DNA of 64,000 nucleotides. Origin: Pseudomonadota bacterium (GTDB taxonomy: Bacteria; Pseudomonadota; Alphaproteobacteria; Rhizobiales; Tepidamorphaceae). A model generated the notes under the pieces. The model saw nothing but the letters and a program-made list of their open reading frames with translations. It made no database searches and was not told the origin of the DNA. Both the position numbers and the translations under genes were made by a program. Below, one piece after another: positions 1 through 7,866 of this stretch; position 1 is the first letter of the stretch, and the number at the start of each line of letters is the position of its first letter. Location of the stretch: positions 1 to 64,000 of the forward strand of contig JAEWYT010000088.1 in NCBI GenBank assembly GCA_023458595.1. The letters run 5' to 3'.

Positions 1-308
1 GCCGGTGCCTTGGGCGCGGCCGCGGCCGGCGGCGGGGGGGTTGGGGCCGTCGGCTTCGAAGGGATCGGGGCCGAGGCGGCACTCTGGACGGTGGGCGGTT
101 GCGGGGCGGCGGGCGGCTCGGCGGCCGCGGCGGCAGGCGTGGCCGACGACGGCGGCTTAGGCTCGGAGACCTGCGGAACGGGAGGCTGGGGCGCGACAGG
201 CGCCTCGACCGGCGGCGCGGTGGACGCGGAATCGGCGGCGGGCGGCTGCGGCCTCGCAACCGGCGCCGGCTCCATCACTTCAGACTGACTACCTCGTCTG
301 CCGAACAT
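1..308 (-). CDS. cpaF: CpaF/TadA pilus ATPase, N-terminal part (cut by window edge)
   Basis: Only the first 102 codons are in the window; the ATP-binding core lies beyond base 1. The reading frame begins MFGRRGSQSEVMEP, close to the MFGKRG start typical of alphaproteobacterial CpaF, and continues as a long proline/alanine-rich linker (residues about 13-102). Such disordered N-terminal extensions are common in CpaF. The family is a hexameric secretion ATPase at the inner membrane that powers Flp pilus assembly. It lies 16 bases downstream of cpaE on the same strand, the usual cpaE-cpaF order. The call rests on the start motif and on position, because no Walker motif is visible here. Confidence 0.8.
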   Translation of the reverse strand, partial: MFGRRGSQSEVMEPAPVARPQPPAADSASTAPPVEAPVAPQPPVPQVSEPKPPSSATPAAAAAEPPAAPQPPTVQSAASAPIPSKPTAPTPPPPAAAAPKAP

Positions 309-324
309 GTGCGATCAGGTCCGT

Positions 325-1602
325 TCAGTTCTTCTTCCGCTTGAAGCGCTCAAGCAGCGGCCCGAGCGACGCCCGCTTGGATTTGCGTGTCTCGGAGCGG
401 CCGGTCAGCGCCTCGGCCAGCGACCGGAAGGCGTCCACGGGCTTCGCGTTCGCCTGGTTCTCGGCGATCATCTGACCGTTGTTGGCCGCCGTCGCGAACA
501 GCACGGGATCGAATGTGATGGCGGCGAAGGGCTGCAGCTCCAGCGCCGTGCCGAAGTCCTTCTCCGATATCTCCGGCTTCTTCGGGATCCCGACCTGGTT
601 GAGCACGACGAGCGGCGGGCGGTCGTTGCGGCGCGCCTGCTTGAGCATGTCGACGAGGTTCTTGGCGTTGCGCAGGTTGGCGAGATCCGGCATCGCGGTG
701 ATGACGATGTCGTCGGCGGCCAACAGCGTCGCCTTCGCCCAGGCCGTCCATACGTGCGGCACGTCGAGCACCACGGTCGGCACGGTCTTGCGGATCAGAT
801 CGATCACCGGCTCCATCGAGTCGCCGGGAAGGTCGTATTCCTTGTCGAGCGTAGACGGAGCGGCGATGAGGCTCAGGTGATCGGTGCACTTGGAGAACAG
901 GCGGTCGAGATAGTTCTCGTCGAGCCGGTCGCGGGCGAAGACGGCCTCCGCCATACCCTGGGGCGGGTCCTGGTTGAAGTCGAGACCGGCGGTGCCGAAG
1001 GCGAGATCGAGATCGGCGATGACCACGTCGCTGACGAGTTCCTGGGAGATCGCCCAGGCGACGTTGTGGGCGATGGTCGAGGACCCGACGCCGCCCTTGG
1101 CACCGACGAAGGCGACGGTGCGGCCGAGCGGATCCGTGCCCGGCACGTCGAACAGGGCCGAAAGCGTGGACAGGGCGAGCAGCGGATCGACGGGCGCGAG
1201 CACGTAGTCGCTGACGCCCTTCTGCATGAGCTCGCGGAACAGCCCGATGTCGTTGGCATGGCCGATGACGATGACGCGGGTGCCCGGATCGCAGACGTCC
1301 GCCAGGCGGTCGAGCTGCTCGGTCAGGCCGGCGGCGCCGGCCGTCGATTCGACGACTATGACATTCGGGGTCGCGGCGCTGACATAGAATTCGCGGGCGG
1401 CCGCCAGACCACCCATCTGCACTGTCATGTGGGCGCGGCCGGCACGGCGGTCGCCGGCGGCTTCGGTAAACGCCGCGTTGGTTTCAGGCGTTTCGCAGAA
1501 GACCTGGATCGATACCCGCGGCAACGGCGGGATGTATCGGTCTCCGCCGCCTTCCCGGCGATCGTCCGCGGCTTCGGTCAATTTTTCCGCAGCTACGCTC
1601 AT
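325..1602 (-). CDS. cpaE: CpaE, MinD/ParA-like pilus localisation ATPase
   Basis: A 425-residue protein. Residues about 30-150 form a receiver-like domain, and from about 160 there is a MinD/ParA-type ATPase with a deviant Walker A, GAKGGVGSST, at residues 167-176. The pattern ADLDLAFGTAGLDF follows the Walker B region. In Caulobacter, CpaE directs the Tad pilus machinery to the pole. It starts 2 bases after the cpaD stop, so the two are translationally close, and cpaF follows after 16 bases. The C-terminus is very basic (RFKRKKN). Length and order fit the family well. Confidence 0.93.
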   Translation of the reverse strand: MSVAAEKLTEAADDRREGGGDRYIPPLPRVSIQVFCETPETNAAFTEAAGDRRAGRAHMTVQMGGLAAAREFYVSAATPNVIVVESTAGAAGLTEQLDRLADVCDPGTRVIVIGHANDIGLFRELMQKGVSDYVLAPVDPLLALSTLSALFDVPGTDPLGRTVAFVGAKGGVGSSTIAHNVAWAISQELVSDVVIADLDLAFGTAGLDFNQDPPQGMAEAVFARDRLDENYLDRLFSKCTDHLSLIAAPSTLDKEYDLPGDSMEPVIDLIRKTVPTVVLDVPHVWTAWAKATLLAADDIVITAMPDLANLRNAKNLVDMLKQARRNDRPPLVVLNQVGIPKKPEISEKDFGTALELQPFAAITFDPVLFATAANNGQMIAENQANAKPVDAFRSLAEALTGRSETRKSKRASLGPLLERFKRKKN

Positions 1603-1604
1603 GA

Positions 1605-2309
1605 CTACTGCGCGACCTCGCTGATCTGGCCGGTGCTGGTGTCGTTGTAGACCGTGGATGGATCGTCGCCCGTCCGGTACTTCTTGTAGACGGTGTCACG
1701 GCGCTGGCCGTCACGCGGTGTCTGCGCGCGCGGCCTGGAGAGGTCGCGCGGATCCTCCACCATCGCGGCCAGGTTCTTCTGGGTCGCGCAGCCGAAGTTC
1801 TCGTAAGGCAGGTTGTCCCAGCTGGAGGCGACGTTGGTCGGCCAGTTGCCGCATTCGAGCGTCGCCACGACGCGCTCGTAGGCGAGGTGCACCGGCGCGA
1901 CCCGGTGGGTCGTATGATAGCCGACGACGTGGATCGTCTCGACGGGCATGCCGTAGGAATAGGCGATGTCCTTGACCTCGGCGACGACGGAGGCGGCTTC
2001 CTTCTCGTTCAGGGTCCCGGTCGGCGTCAGTACCTGCAGGCCGCCGGTGCCCTGGCGGCGCCATCCGAGGATGAATTCCTCCGCCATCGTCCTGTCGGGC
2101 CTAGAGAGGCCCATGCCCGTGGCGTTGAGATCGAGCTTGGCGCGTTCCGGCACGACGCCGATCGGATAGCGCTCCTCGATGGAGGTCGGCACCGATCCGG
2201 TGATCACCCGATCGGAGTTGCACGCCGCAAGCGGCAGGCCGAGCAGCACCAGCGCGAGGGCGCGACGGGTATTGGGCGAGAGCAGCGCTCTGTTCGACTT
2301 GGCGTTCAT
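1605..2309 (-). CDS. cpaD: CpaD pilus assembly lipoprotein
   Basis: A 234-residue protein with a lipoprotein signal: a basic N-terminus, a hydrophobic stretch (residues about 17-26) and a lipobox LAAC with the acylated cysteine at residue 30. The next segment, NSDRVITGSVPTSIEERYPI, matches the start of mature CpaD proteins. CpaD is an outer-membrane-associated partner (pilotin-like) of the CpaC secretin. It lies between cpaC (24 bases upstream) and cpaE. Sequence similarity within the family is low, so the lipobox and gene order carry much of the call. Confidence 0.9.
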   Translation of the reverse strand: MNAKSNRALLSPNTRRALALVLLGLPLAACNSDRVITGSVPTSIEERYPIGVVPERAKLDLNATGMGLSRPDRTMAEEFILGWRRQGTGGLQVLTPTGTLNEKEAASVVAEVKDIAYSYGMPVETIHVVGYHTTHRVAPVHLAYERVVATLECGNWPTNVASSWDNLPYENFGCATQKNLAAMVEDPRDLSRPRAQTPRDGQRRDTVYKKYRTGDDPSTVYNDTSTGQISEVAQ

Positions 2310-2333
2310 CGATACGACGGCTGGAGCCGCTCC

Positions 2334-3791
2334 CTATTCCACAATGAAACCGATCGGGCCGCGGTAGTTGCCCGCCGGATTTTCCTCGGCGAGGCCATAG
2401 AGGCGGTTCAGACGGCCGAGCAGGATCGCGGCGGGATCCGTCGACGGTGCGAAGTTCTTGTCCGGACGGGCGAGTTCGTCGCGGGCGACAGGCTTGGACA
2501 TGAACGGGGTGGCGAGGATGACCAGCTCGGTCTCGTCGTTCTGGAAGTCGCGGCTGCGGAACAGGGTGCCGAGGATCGGCAGATCCATGACGCCCGGCAC
2601 GCCGTTGATGACCTGCTTGGTGTCCTGCTGGATGAGGCCGGCGAGCACCAGCGATCCTCCGCTCGGCAACTCGACCGTGGTATCGGTGCGCCGCGTCTTG
2701 ATGCCGGGGATGCGGGTGTCCTCGAGGATGACCTCCGACTGACGGTCGATCTCGGACACCTCGGTCTTGACCTTGAGGCTGATGCGGCCCGCGGACATCA
2801 CGACCGGCGTGAAGGCGAGCGCGACGCCGAAGGGCTTGAACTCGATCGACAGCTGGCACTGGCCGGTATCGGGGTCGCAGGTGCGACCCGTGGGGACCGG
2901 AAACTCGCCGCCGGCGAGGAAATTCGCGGTTTCGCCGCTGATCGCCGACAGCGTCGGCTCGGCGAGCACCCGCAGGAGGCCCTGCGACTCCAGCGCGCGG
3001 ATATTGGCGCCGACGACGTTGGTTCCGTCCGTCCAGGACGCGCCCCAGCCGGCGCCGACATTGGAAACACCGCCGCCGCGCAGCGCGGGAAGCTGCGACA
3101 GGCCCAGACCGAACACCGGGTTGGAAATGATGTTGGTGATGATGTTGGCGGAATTGATCTGCAGGTTCAGGTCCACACCGAGTTCCTTGAGGACCTGCCG
3201 CTTCACCTCGGCGACCGTGACCTTCAGGAACACCTGCTCGCTGCCCTGCACCGCGATCATGTTCAGGACCTTGGCGGGATCGCCGGCGTAGCGGGCGGCG
3301 ATGTCGACGGCCTTCTCCGCATCGGAGGCGGTCTCCGCCGTGCCGGTCAGGACGACGTTGTCGTTCATGGATTCGACCTTCACCGCCGTGCCGGGAACGA
3401 GCTGGCGGATGCTCTGCGAGAGCGCGGCGATGTCGCGGTCGACCTGGAGCTCGATGACGGCGATCTGACGGCCGGCCACATCGAAGAAGAAGACGTTGGT
3501 CTGGCCGACCTCGAGGCCGATCAGGTAGGCGCGGCGCGCCGTCCGCATCACCGCGTCGGCGACCTTGGGGCTCGACACGAGCACGTCCTTGGCATCGCGC
3601 GGCAGGTCGATGACGAGGGACTTTCCGACGCCGATCTTGACCTGGCGCGAGGTCGACAGTTCGGCCGGATTGATGGTCATGTGACCCGCCGACTGGGCCG
3701 TCGCGGGGCTGGCGGCAACCAGTTCGAGCGCGGCTGCTGTCGCCGCCAGGGCGAGGGCAGAAACCAGGTTAAGGAAGCTCCCGCGAGCCAT
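2334..3791 (-). CDS. cpaC: CpaC/RcpA outer-membrane secretin of the Tad pilus
   Basis: A 485-residue protein with a cleavable signal peptide ending near ASPATAQS. It has a pilus-assembly N-terminal domain (about 40-110, with SLVIDLPRDAKDVLVSSPKVADAV), a BON domain (about 115-185) and a secretin domain (about 240-430, with GGEFPVP, KPFGVALAFTPVV and VLAGLIQQ). It would form the outer-membrane channel for the pilus. A GGGAG-type ribosome site precedes the ATG. A shorter paralogue of its N-terminal domain is encoded at 6077-6547. It contains a short cysteine-bounded insert, RTCDPDTGQCQ, in the secretin domain. Confidence 0.95.
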   Translation of the reverse strand: MARGSFLNLVSALALAATAAALELVAASPATAQSAGHMTINPAELSTSRQVKIGVGKSLVIDLPRDAKDVLVSSPKVADAVMRTARRAYLIGLEVGQTNVFFFDVAGRQIAVIELQVDRDIAALSQSIRQLVPGTAVKVESMNDNVVLTGTAETASDAEKAVDIAARYAGDPAKVLNMIAVQGSEQVFLKVTVAEVKRQVLKELGVDLNLQINSANIITNIISNPVFGLGLSQLPALRGGGVSNVGAGWGASWTDGTNVVGANIRALESQGLLRVLAEPTLSAISGETANFLAGGEFPVPTGRTCDPDTGQCQLSIEFKPFGVALAFTPVVMSAGRISLKVKTEVSEIDRQSEVILEDTRIPGIKTRRTDTTVELPSGGSLVLAGLIQQDTKQVINGVPGVMDLPILGTLFRSRDFQNDETELVILATPFMSKPVARDELARPDKNFAPSTDPAAILLGRLNRLYGLAEENPAGNYRGPIGFIVE

Positions 3792-3817
3792 GGCAGATTT
3801 CTCCCGATTGCCCGTAC

Positions 3818-4600
3818 TCAGTTCGTGGTGACCCGTGTGGGCACACCGAATTTCACGACCGTCACCGCGCCGCGACTACCGGCCGCCCCACCCGGCGGCA
3901 GCGGCGCCGCGCCGCCGTCCATGATCGAGCGCAGCGACAGCGAGATGTCACCGAGCTGCTGGGCCAGGGCGAGTTGCTCGGCCTGTACCGGGCTCAGTTC
4001 CAGCGTCGCGACGTTGCCGACCACGTCCATCCGGCCGTCCTTCTCCTCGACGGTCTGATCGATGGCGAGGACACGCACGTTCTCCAGCACCGTCTCGCTG
4101 ACGAAGCTCTGCTGGCCCTTGGAATTCTGCTCCTGGCGCGTCACCACCACATCGACGTGATCGTTGGGCAGGATGAAGCCGCCGGCGCCGGTCTCCGGCG
4201 AGGTCTTGGTGGCGACGGCGCGCTTGCCCGGCGGCAGCAACGCGGAGAGATAGCCGCCGGCGCCGGACTTCACGAGCTTGGAGTTGCGGATCGGCTCGCC
4301 CGGGAAGAAGCTGGTGCGCGCGACGGAGCCCGTCGTCTTCTCGATCGCGTCGGGATCGGAGGCGCGCGTCATAAAGGCGCCGCTTATGCTCCCTTTCGGC
4401 CAGTTTTCCCAGGTCATGTCGGCAGCCGACAGGACCGCACCGGGGGTGATGTCGCGCTGCGCCACCAGCACCTCCTCGGTATCGACCGCCTTTTCGACGA
4501 CGACCTCGGTCGGGCCCGAGCCAATGTTGCTGGCAAGCCGCCAGGCAAGGAAACCGGCGACGACGGCAATGCCGAGAACGGCAATACGCGCGACTTTCAT
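3818..4600 (-). CDS. cpaB: CpaB/RcpC Flp pilus assembly protein (SAF domain)
   Basis: A 260-residue protein with one N-terminal membrane helix (about residues 5-22) followed by a SAF domain (about 45-115, EEVLVAQRDITPGAVLSAADMTWENWP) and the conserved NDHVDVVVTR segment. CpaB/RcpC is a periplasmic component that works with the CpaC secretin. It heads the cpaBCDEF run, and the cpaC ATG lies 26 bases beyond its stop. A CtrA-type motif lies 68-82 bases upstream of the ATG (see 4668-4682), so this is the likely promoter-proximal gene of the operon. Confidence 0.93.
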   Translation of the reverse strand: MKVARIAVLGIAVVAGFLAWRLASNIGSGPTEVVVEKAVDTEEVLVAQRDITPGAVLSAADMTWENWPKGSISGAFMTRASDPDAIEKTTGSVARTSFFPGEPIRNSKLVKSGAGGYLSALLPPGKRAVATKTSPETGAGGFILPNDHVDVVVTRQEQNSKGQQSFVSETVLENVRVLAIDQTVEEKDGRMDVVGNVATLELSPVQAEQLALAQQLGDISLSLRSIMDGGAAPLPPGGAAGSRGAVTVVKFGVPTRVTTN

Positions 4601-4667
4601 AACTCATCATCCCAAGCTGACTGTCGCCTCATCGGCGGCGTTCGCAGGGATCATGCGGATGGAATGG

Positions 4668-4682
4668 TCAACTTATGGTTAA
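4668..4682 (-). promoter_or_regulatory. CtrA-type box upstream of cpaB
   Basis: Read on the minus strand the site is TTAACCATAAGTTGA, that is TTAA-N7-TTGA, a 7 of 8 match to the CtrA consensus TTAA-N7-TTAA. Its first eight bases, TTAACCAT, also match the known CtrA half-site form. It lies 68-82 bases before the cpaB ATG. CtrA control of cpa and pilA genes is known in Caulobacter; use here is inference. Confidence 0.55.
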
Positions 4683-4723
4683 TGAGAAGTATCGATTTGT
4701 AGGCGGCGTACTCTCGGGCGCCG

Positions 4724-5227
4724 TCATCCGGTCATCACTGCCGTCCAGATCGTCGCCGGGTAGACGATCAGGCCCGCCGCGGCCAAGGCGACGCCGTAGG
4801 GAACTCCGTTTCGCCTGTCGTGCAGCCGCAGTGCCCATTCAGCGTGGGCGACCAGCAACGGGATCGGCATGCGGCGAGCAACCACGAGGGCGAGGGACAG
4901 GCCGCCGCCCACCAGCGAAAACCACACAATATACGGAAGAAGGTGAGGCCAGCCGAGCCAGAGGGCCGTGGCCGCGAAGAACTTCGCATCCCCGCCGCCG
5001 ATCCAGCCGAATGCGAACAGGGCAACGCCGACCGCCAGCATAGCCGCTGCGGCGAGCACATGCATGCCGATGTCATGAAGGGGCAATCCGGCCACGAGCG
5101 CGGCGGGGAAGAACAGAACCGCGAACCCGATGGAGAGGCGGTTGGGAATAGTCAGCGTAAAGAAGTCGATACACGCCGCCGCCGCCATCGCGGCGGGGAA
5201 GAAGAGAAAGACTATCGTACCGACCAT
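4724..5227 (-). CDS. cpaA: CpaA prepilin peptidase (A24 family)
   Basis: A 167-residue multi-helix membrane protein of the type IV prepilin peptidase family. The catalytic aspartates are visible in IDFFTLTIPNRLS (first Asp, about residue 20) and in the GxGD-type motif GWIGGGDAKFFAA (second Asp, about residue 80). It removes the leader of the Flp pilin and of TadE/TadF-type pseudopilins at the inner membrane. It sits between the pilin gene (5388-5561) and cpaB, the standard cpa order, with about 120 bases to cpaB and its own CtrA-like box upstream. Confidence 0.92.
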   Translation of the reverse strand: MVGTIVFLFFPAAMAAAACIDFFTLTIPNRLSIGFAVLFFPAALVAGLPLHDIGMHVLAAAAMLAVGVALFAFGWIGGGDAKFFAATALWLGWPHLLPYIVWFSLVGGGLSLALVVARRMPIPLLVAHAEWALRLHDRRNGVPYGVALAAAGLIVYPATIWTAVMTG

Positions 5228-5283
5228 TGCTGGTGCCCGCGTCGCTGCGTGGAACCCATCGGCCGCATATTAAGCGGAACGGC

Positions 5284-5298
5284 TTAATCGCCCCTTAA
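5284..5298 (-). promoter_or_regulatory. Perfect CtrA box upstream of cpaA
   Basis: The sequence TTAATCGCCCCTTAA is an exact TTAA-N7-TTAA match, 57-71 bases upstream of the cpaA ATG. It overlaps a perfect 14-bp palindrome (5290-5303) and follows another TTAA at 5270-5273. CtrA is the cell-cycle response regulator of alphaproteobacteria and controls pilus genes in Caulobacter; binding here is inferred from the motif only. Confidence 0.6.
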
Positions 5299-5303
5299 GG
5301 GGC

Positions 5304-5352
5304 AAAAGGAGACGAAGCCGCCGCTTCGGCGTCGGGCCGAAACGGCGGCTTC
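5304..5352 (-). terminator. Rho-independent terminator after the Flp pilin gene
   Basis: A long hairpin: a 10-bp outer stem (5314-5323 with 5343-5352), then one mismatched pair, then a 6-bp inner stem (5325-5330 with 5336-5341). On the minus strand it is followed by GTCTCCTTTT. It starts 36 bases after the pilin stop, and suits a highly expressed monocistronic pilin mRNA. Confidence 0.75.
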
Positions 5353-5387
5353 CGTTGTGTCTGTCGCTTTGCGCAGACCGCCGGAAC

Positions 5388-5561
5388 TCAGCGGGCCTGC
5401 AGCGCGGCGAGGATTTCGTTGAACACCACGTCGAGCTGGTCGCCGATCAGCGGCGTGACGGCCACGATCGCGATCGAGATGCCGGCGGCGATCAGGCCGT
5501 ATTCGATGGCGGTCGCGCCCGACTCGTCGCGGGCAAAATTCTTGAAGAGGGTCTTCATCAT
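5388..5561 (-). CDS. pilA: Flp/Fap-type pilin PilA
   Basis: A 57-residue protein, MMKTLFKNFARDESGATAIE and onward, that matches Flp pilins. It has a short basic leader, the processing site G-ATAIEYGLIAAGIS with the conserved Glu-Tyr pair after the cut, one hydrophobic helix, and the C-terminal region NEILAALQAR. CpaA would cut after the glycine at residue 15. The site AAGGAGCGAC lies directly before the first ATG (a second ATG follows at once). It is the major pilus subunit of the Tad machine. The gene stands alone, ends in a strong terminator and is preceded by a CtrA-like motif. Confidence 0.95.
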   Translation of the reverse strand: MMKTLFKNFARDESGATAIEYGLIAAGISIAIVAVTPLIGDQLDVVFNEILAALQAR

Positions 5562-6076
5562 GTCGCTCCTTGTCCTTAGTTCGTCTTAAGACGCTCCGGC
5601 CCGACCGACCCTTAAGGATCCTTCATCGGAACCGGCGACGAACCTAGCCGTGGCGCGTTACGAACAACTTAAGATGATCGCATACATACGCACATAATTT
5701 ACAGTTCTACATCGATGGTGAACGATTTCTCACCACCTCTGATGTCCCTATTGTGAAACATTTACAGACGTATAATTTGCTTAAACCTCGTTAATATAGC
5801 AAGCCTGTTTAATATACACTCCAGACGACCGACAATATCGCCAGTACATCCAAATTTTCTCCGATATATATCTGTGCATTTTACGCGCCTACTTCGTCAC
5901 CAAGCCCTCCGAGCCGTGGGGACAGAGCGTCGAAAACCGCCGCTGATCGAAGATAGTCCACTGCCGACGGAGCCCGGGCACCCGACTTCCGAAATCGGAA
6001 CCGGCATTGGGAAATCGTTTACCAATATTTCGATACAGTGCGACGCGGGCAAGCAAGCGGCCGAAGGATGCGCGAC
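5562..6076. other. AT-rich divergent control region between pilA and the 6077 gene
   Basis: About 515 bases without a convincing gene. It is clearly AT-richer than its surroundings between about 5650 and 5890 and holds several TTAA words. The pilA-side CtrA-like motif is at 5658-5672. A second pair, TTAA-N6-TTAA at 5781-5794, has one base too few in the spacer for CtrA. It probably carries the promoters of pilA (minus) and of the plus-strand operon. I could not place -35/-10 elements with confidence. Confidence 0.6.
5658..5672 (-). promoter_or_regulatory. CtrA-like box upstream of pilA
   Basis: On the minus strand TTAAGTTGTTCGTAA, that is TTAA-N7-GTAA, 7 of 8 consensus bases, about 97-111 bases before the pilA ATG. 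Caulobacter pilA is a direct CtrA target. The match here is weaker than the cpaA site. Confidence 0.45.
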
Positions 6077-6547
6077 ATGACGGTCTTCAGAAGTGTTCTG
6101 GCGAGCGGGATTATGATCGCCGCCGCGATCGCCGTGCCGCGACCCGTTCTCGCCTTGGAAGACACGCTTCTTGTCGAGGTGGACCGCGCCAAGCTCGTTC
6201 GGCTCGAGTCTCCCGCCTCGACGGTCATCATCGGCAATCCGTCGATTGCCGACGCGCTCGTTCAGAATCGCGAAATGCTCGTCGTCACCGGCAAGAGCTT
6301 CGGCGTGACCAACATGATCGTCCTCGACGCCACCGGCGATACGATCGGCGACTATACCGTTCACGTGCGCGGCGACGACGTCGGCATCGTGACGGTGCAG
6401 CGCGGCGGCGCGAGGCAATCTTATTCTTGCGCTCCTACGTGCGAGCGGACGCTGATGATCGGCGACACGCCCGAGAACTTCGATGCCCTGAACACCCAGA
6501 TCGGCGACCGGCTGGGTCTCGCCACCGGCCAGGCGGGCACGAACTGA
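6077..6547 (+). CDS. Stand-alone pilus-assembly/secretin N-terminal-domain protein
   Basis: A 156-residue exported protein: MTVFRSVLASGIMIAAAIAV signal peptide, then a domain (VDRAKLVRLESPASTVIIGNPSIADALVQN, VVTGKSFGVTNMIVLDATGD) that matches the N-terminal domain of CpaC-type secretins. No secretin channel domain follows. The mature part has one cysteine pair (YSCAPTCER). I chose the ATG at 6077 because GAAGGA lies 8 bases upstream; an ATG at 6068 is the alternative. It probably works in the periplasm with the Tad pilus, perhaps at the CpaC ring. It is divergent from pilA and precedes two TadE/G-like genes. Confidence 0.8.
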   Translation: MTVFRSVLASGIMIAAAIAVPRPVLALEDTLLVEVDRAKLVRLESPASTVIIGNPSIADALVQNREMLVVTGKSFGVTNMIVLDATGDTIGDYTVHVRGDDVGIVTVQRGGARQSYSCAPTCERTLMIGDTPENFDALNTQIGDRLGLATGQAGTN

Positions 6548-6745
6548 CACGAGACGCGACCGGCGTCCGGACCTCCCCGATTCCCACGGTAAACAGACTC
6601 TTTCGCTGATTGCCGACGCTTCGGCGATGGCTGAAAGGGTTCGGCAAACGTTTTTGTCTATTTTTGGATCGGGAGCCGTAGTGGGCCCTGAGGGGCCCTC
6701 GCATCATTCCGTGAATGCCCGGTTCGTATTTTGGAGACACACCGA

Positions 6746-7288
6746 ATGCCTGCACCGACAGCGCAACTCAGAGGGCGGTGGAGCATCCGCCGCTTCTCCA
6801 AAAATCACGACGGGTCCATCGCCATCGAGTTCGCGCTCGTCGCCCTGCCCTTCTTCGCACTCCTTTTCGCGATCCTCGAGACCGCACTGATCTTCTTCGC
6901 CGGCCAGATCCTCGAGACCGGGCTCGCCGACGCGGCACGCCTGATCCGCACCGGCCAGGCGCAGGAGCAGAGCTTCGACAAGAACAAGTTCCAGCAGGCC
7001 GTCTGCGCCCGCATCGTCGCGTTGCTCGATTGCGAAGCCGGAGTGAAGATCGACGTACGCGAGCTCACCGATTTCAACTCGGCCCGGGAGCCCCTGCCTA
7101 TCGACGCGAACGGAAACTTCGACGACGACAACTTCGTCTATCGCCCCGGCGTCGGGGGCGACATCGTTCTGGTCCGGGCCTTCTACGAATGGCCGACGTC
7201 CGTGCCGAACTTCGTGGCACCGCACAACCTCGCCAACGGCAACTATCTGCTGTCCGCCACCGCGACCTTCCGCAACGAACCGTTCTGA
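6746..7288 (+). CDS. TadE-like pseudopilin / pilus assembly protein
   Basis: A 180-residue protein. After a basic N-terminus it has the class motif HDGSIAIEFALVALPFFALLF (residues about 24-44) and one membrane helix, the pattern of TadE/TadF pseudopilins processed by the prepilin peptidase. The C-terminal periplasmic part carries two cysteines (VCARIVALLDC). I chose the ATG at 6746 since GGAG sits 9 bases upstream; an upstream TTG at 6731 would add five residues. It is followed after 10 bases by a second TadE/G-like gene. The two together probably form the minor-pilin module of the Tad system. Confidence 0.85.
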   Translation: MPAPTAQLRGRWSIRRFSKNHDGSIAIEFALVALPFFALLFAILETALIFFAGQILETGLADAARLIRTGQAQEQSFDKNKFQQAVCARIVALLDCEAGVKIDVRELTDFNSAREPLPIDANGNFDDDNFVYRPGVGGDIVLVRAFYEWPTSVPNFVAPHNLANGNYLLSATATFRNEPF

Positions 7289-7298
7289 GGCGCCAAAC

Positions 7299-7856
7299 AT
7301 GATCCCTGGCAACACGATTCTCGGAAAGATCCGCAACCTGCGCCGGACTCTCGTCAGGGACGAGGAGGGCGTGTCCGCCGTAGAGTTCGCGCTTGTGCTG
7401 CCGGTGCTGATCCTGATCTATCTCGCCGGCACCGAGCTCAGCCAGGCGGTCACGGTCGATCGCAAGCTTACCACGGCGGCCGGGTCGGTCGGCGACCTCG
7501 TGGCCCAAGGCACGATCATCAACTCGGCGGAGATGGACGACATCTTCTCGGCGGCGCAGGCGATCCTGGCACCGTACGACACCGCGACCCTCAAGCTGGT
7601 CGTCTCAAGCGTGAACATCACCTCGAACGGCGACAAGGTCCTGAACAGCTGCGCCTACCACACATCGCCGCGCACGAAGGGATCCAACATCACCGTGCCG
7701 GAGGGCGTGCGCGTCGAGGGCACCACGCTGATCATCACCGAGGCGCAGTTCGAGTACATCCCCAAGCTCGGCCAGATCCTGACCGAGTCCATCTACTTGA
7801 CCGACACCTTCTACATGCGTCCCCGCCAGGTCGACGAGGTCATACTGCCCTGCTAG
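7299..7856 (+). CDS. TadE/TadG-family pilus assembly protein
   Basis: A 185-residue protein with the motif RDEEGVSAVEFALVLPVLIL (residues about 22-41), a single membrane helix and a periplasmic region of about 135 residues. The start follows the previous gene by 10 bases, so the pair is one operon. TadE/F/G-type proteins are pseudopilins or minor structural parts needed for Flp pilus formation. It ends 10 bases from the stop of a convergent glycosyltransferase gene, which marks the edge of the pilus region. Confidence 0.85.
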   Translation: MIPGNTILGKIRNLRRTLVRDEEGVSAVEFALVLPVLILIYLAGTELSQAVTVDRKLTTAAGSVGDLVAQGTIINSAEMDDIFSAAQAILAPYDTATLKLVVSSVNITSNGDKVLNSCAYHTSPRTKGSNITVPEGVRVEGTTLIITEAQFEYIPKLGQILTESIYLTDTFYMRPRQVDEVILPC

Positions 7857-7866
7857 GGCGCGCGGT

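Noticed and set aside
1887..4058. Long plus-strand open frame opposite cpaD, cpaC and cpaB
   Set aside because: The minus strand holds three well-supported pilus genes in their standard order; the plus frame has no motif.
5781..5794. TTAA-N6-TTAA as a fourth CtrA box near the 6077 gene
   Set aside because: The spacer is 6 instead of 7 bases, and the area is AT-rich enough for chance TTAA words.
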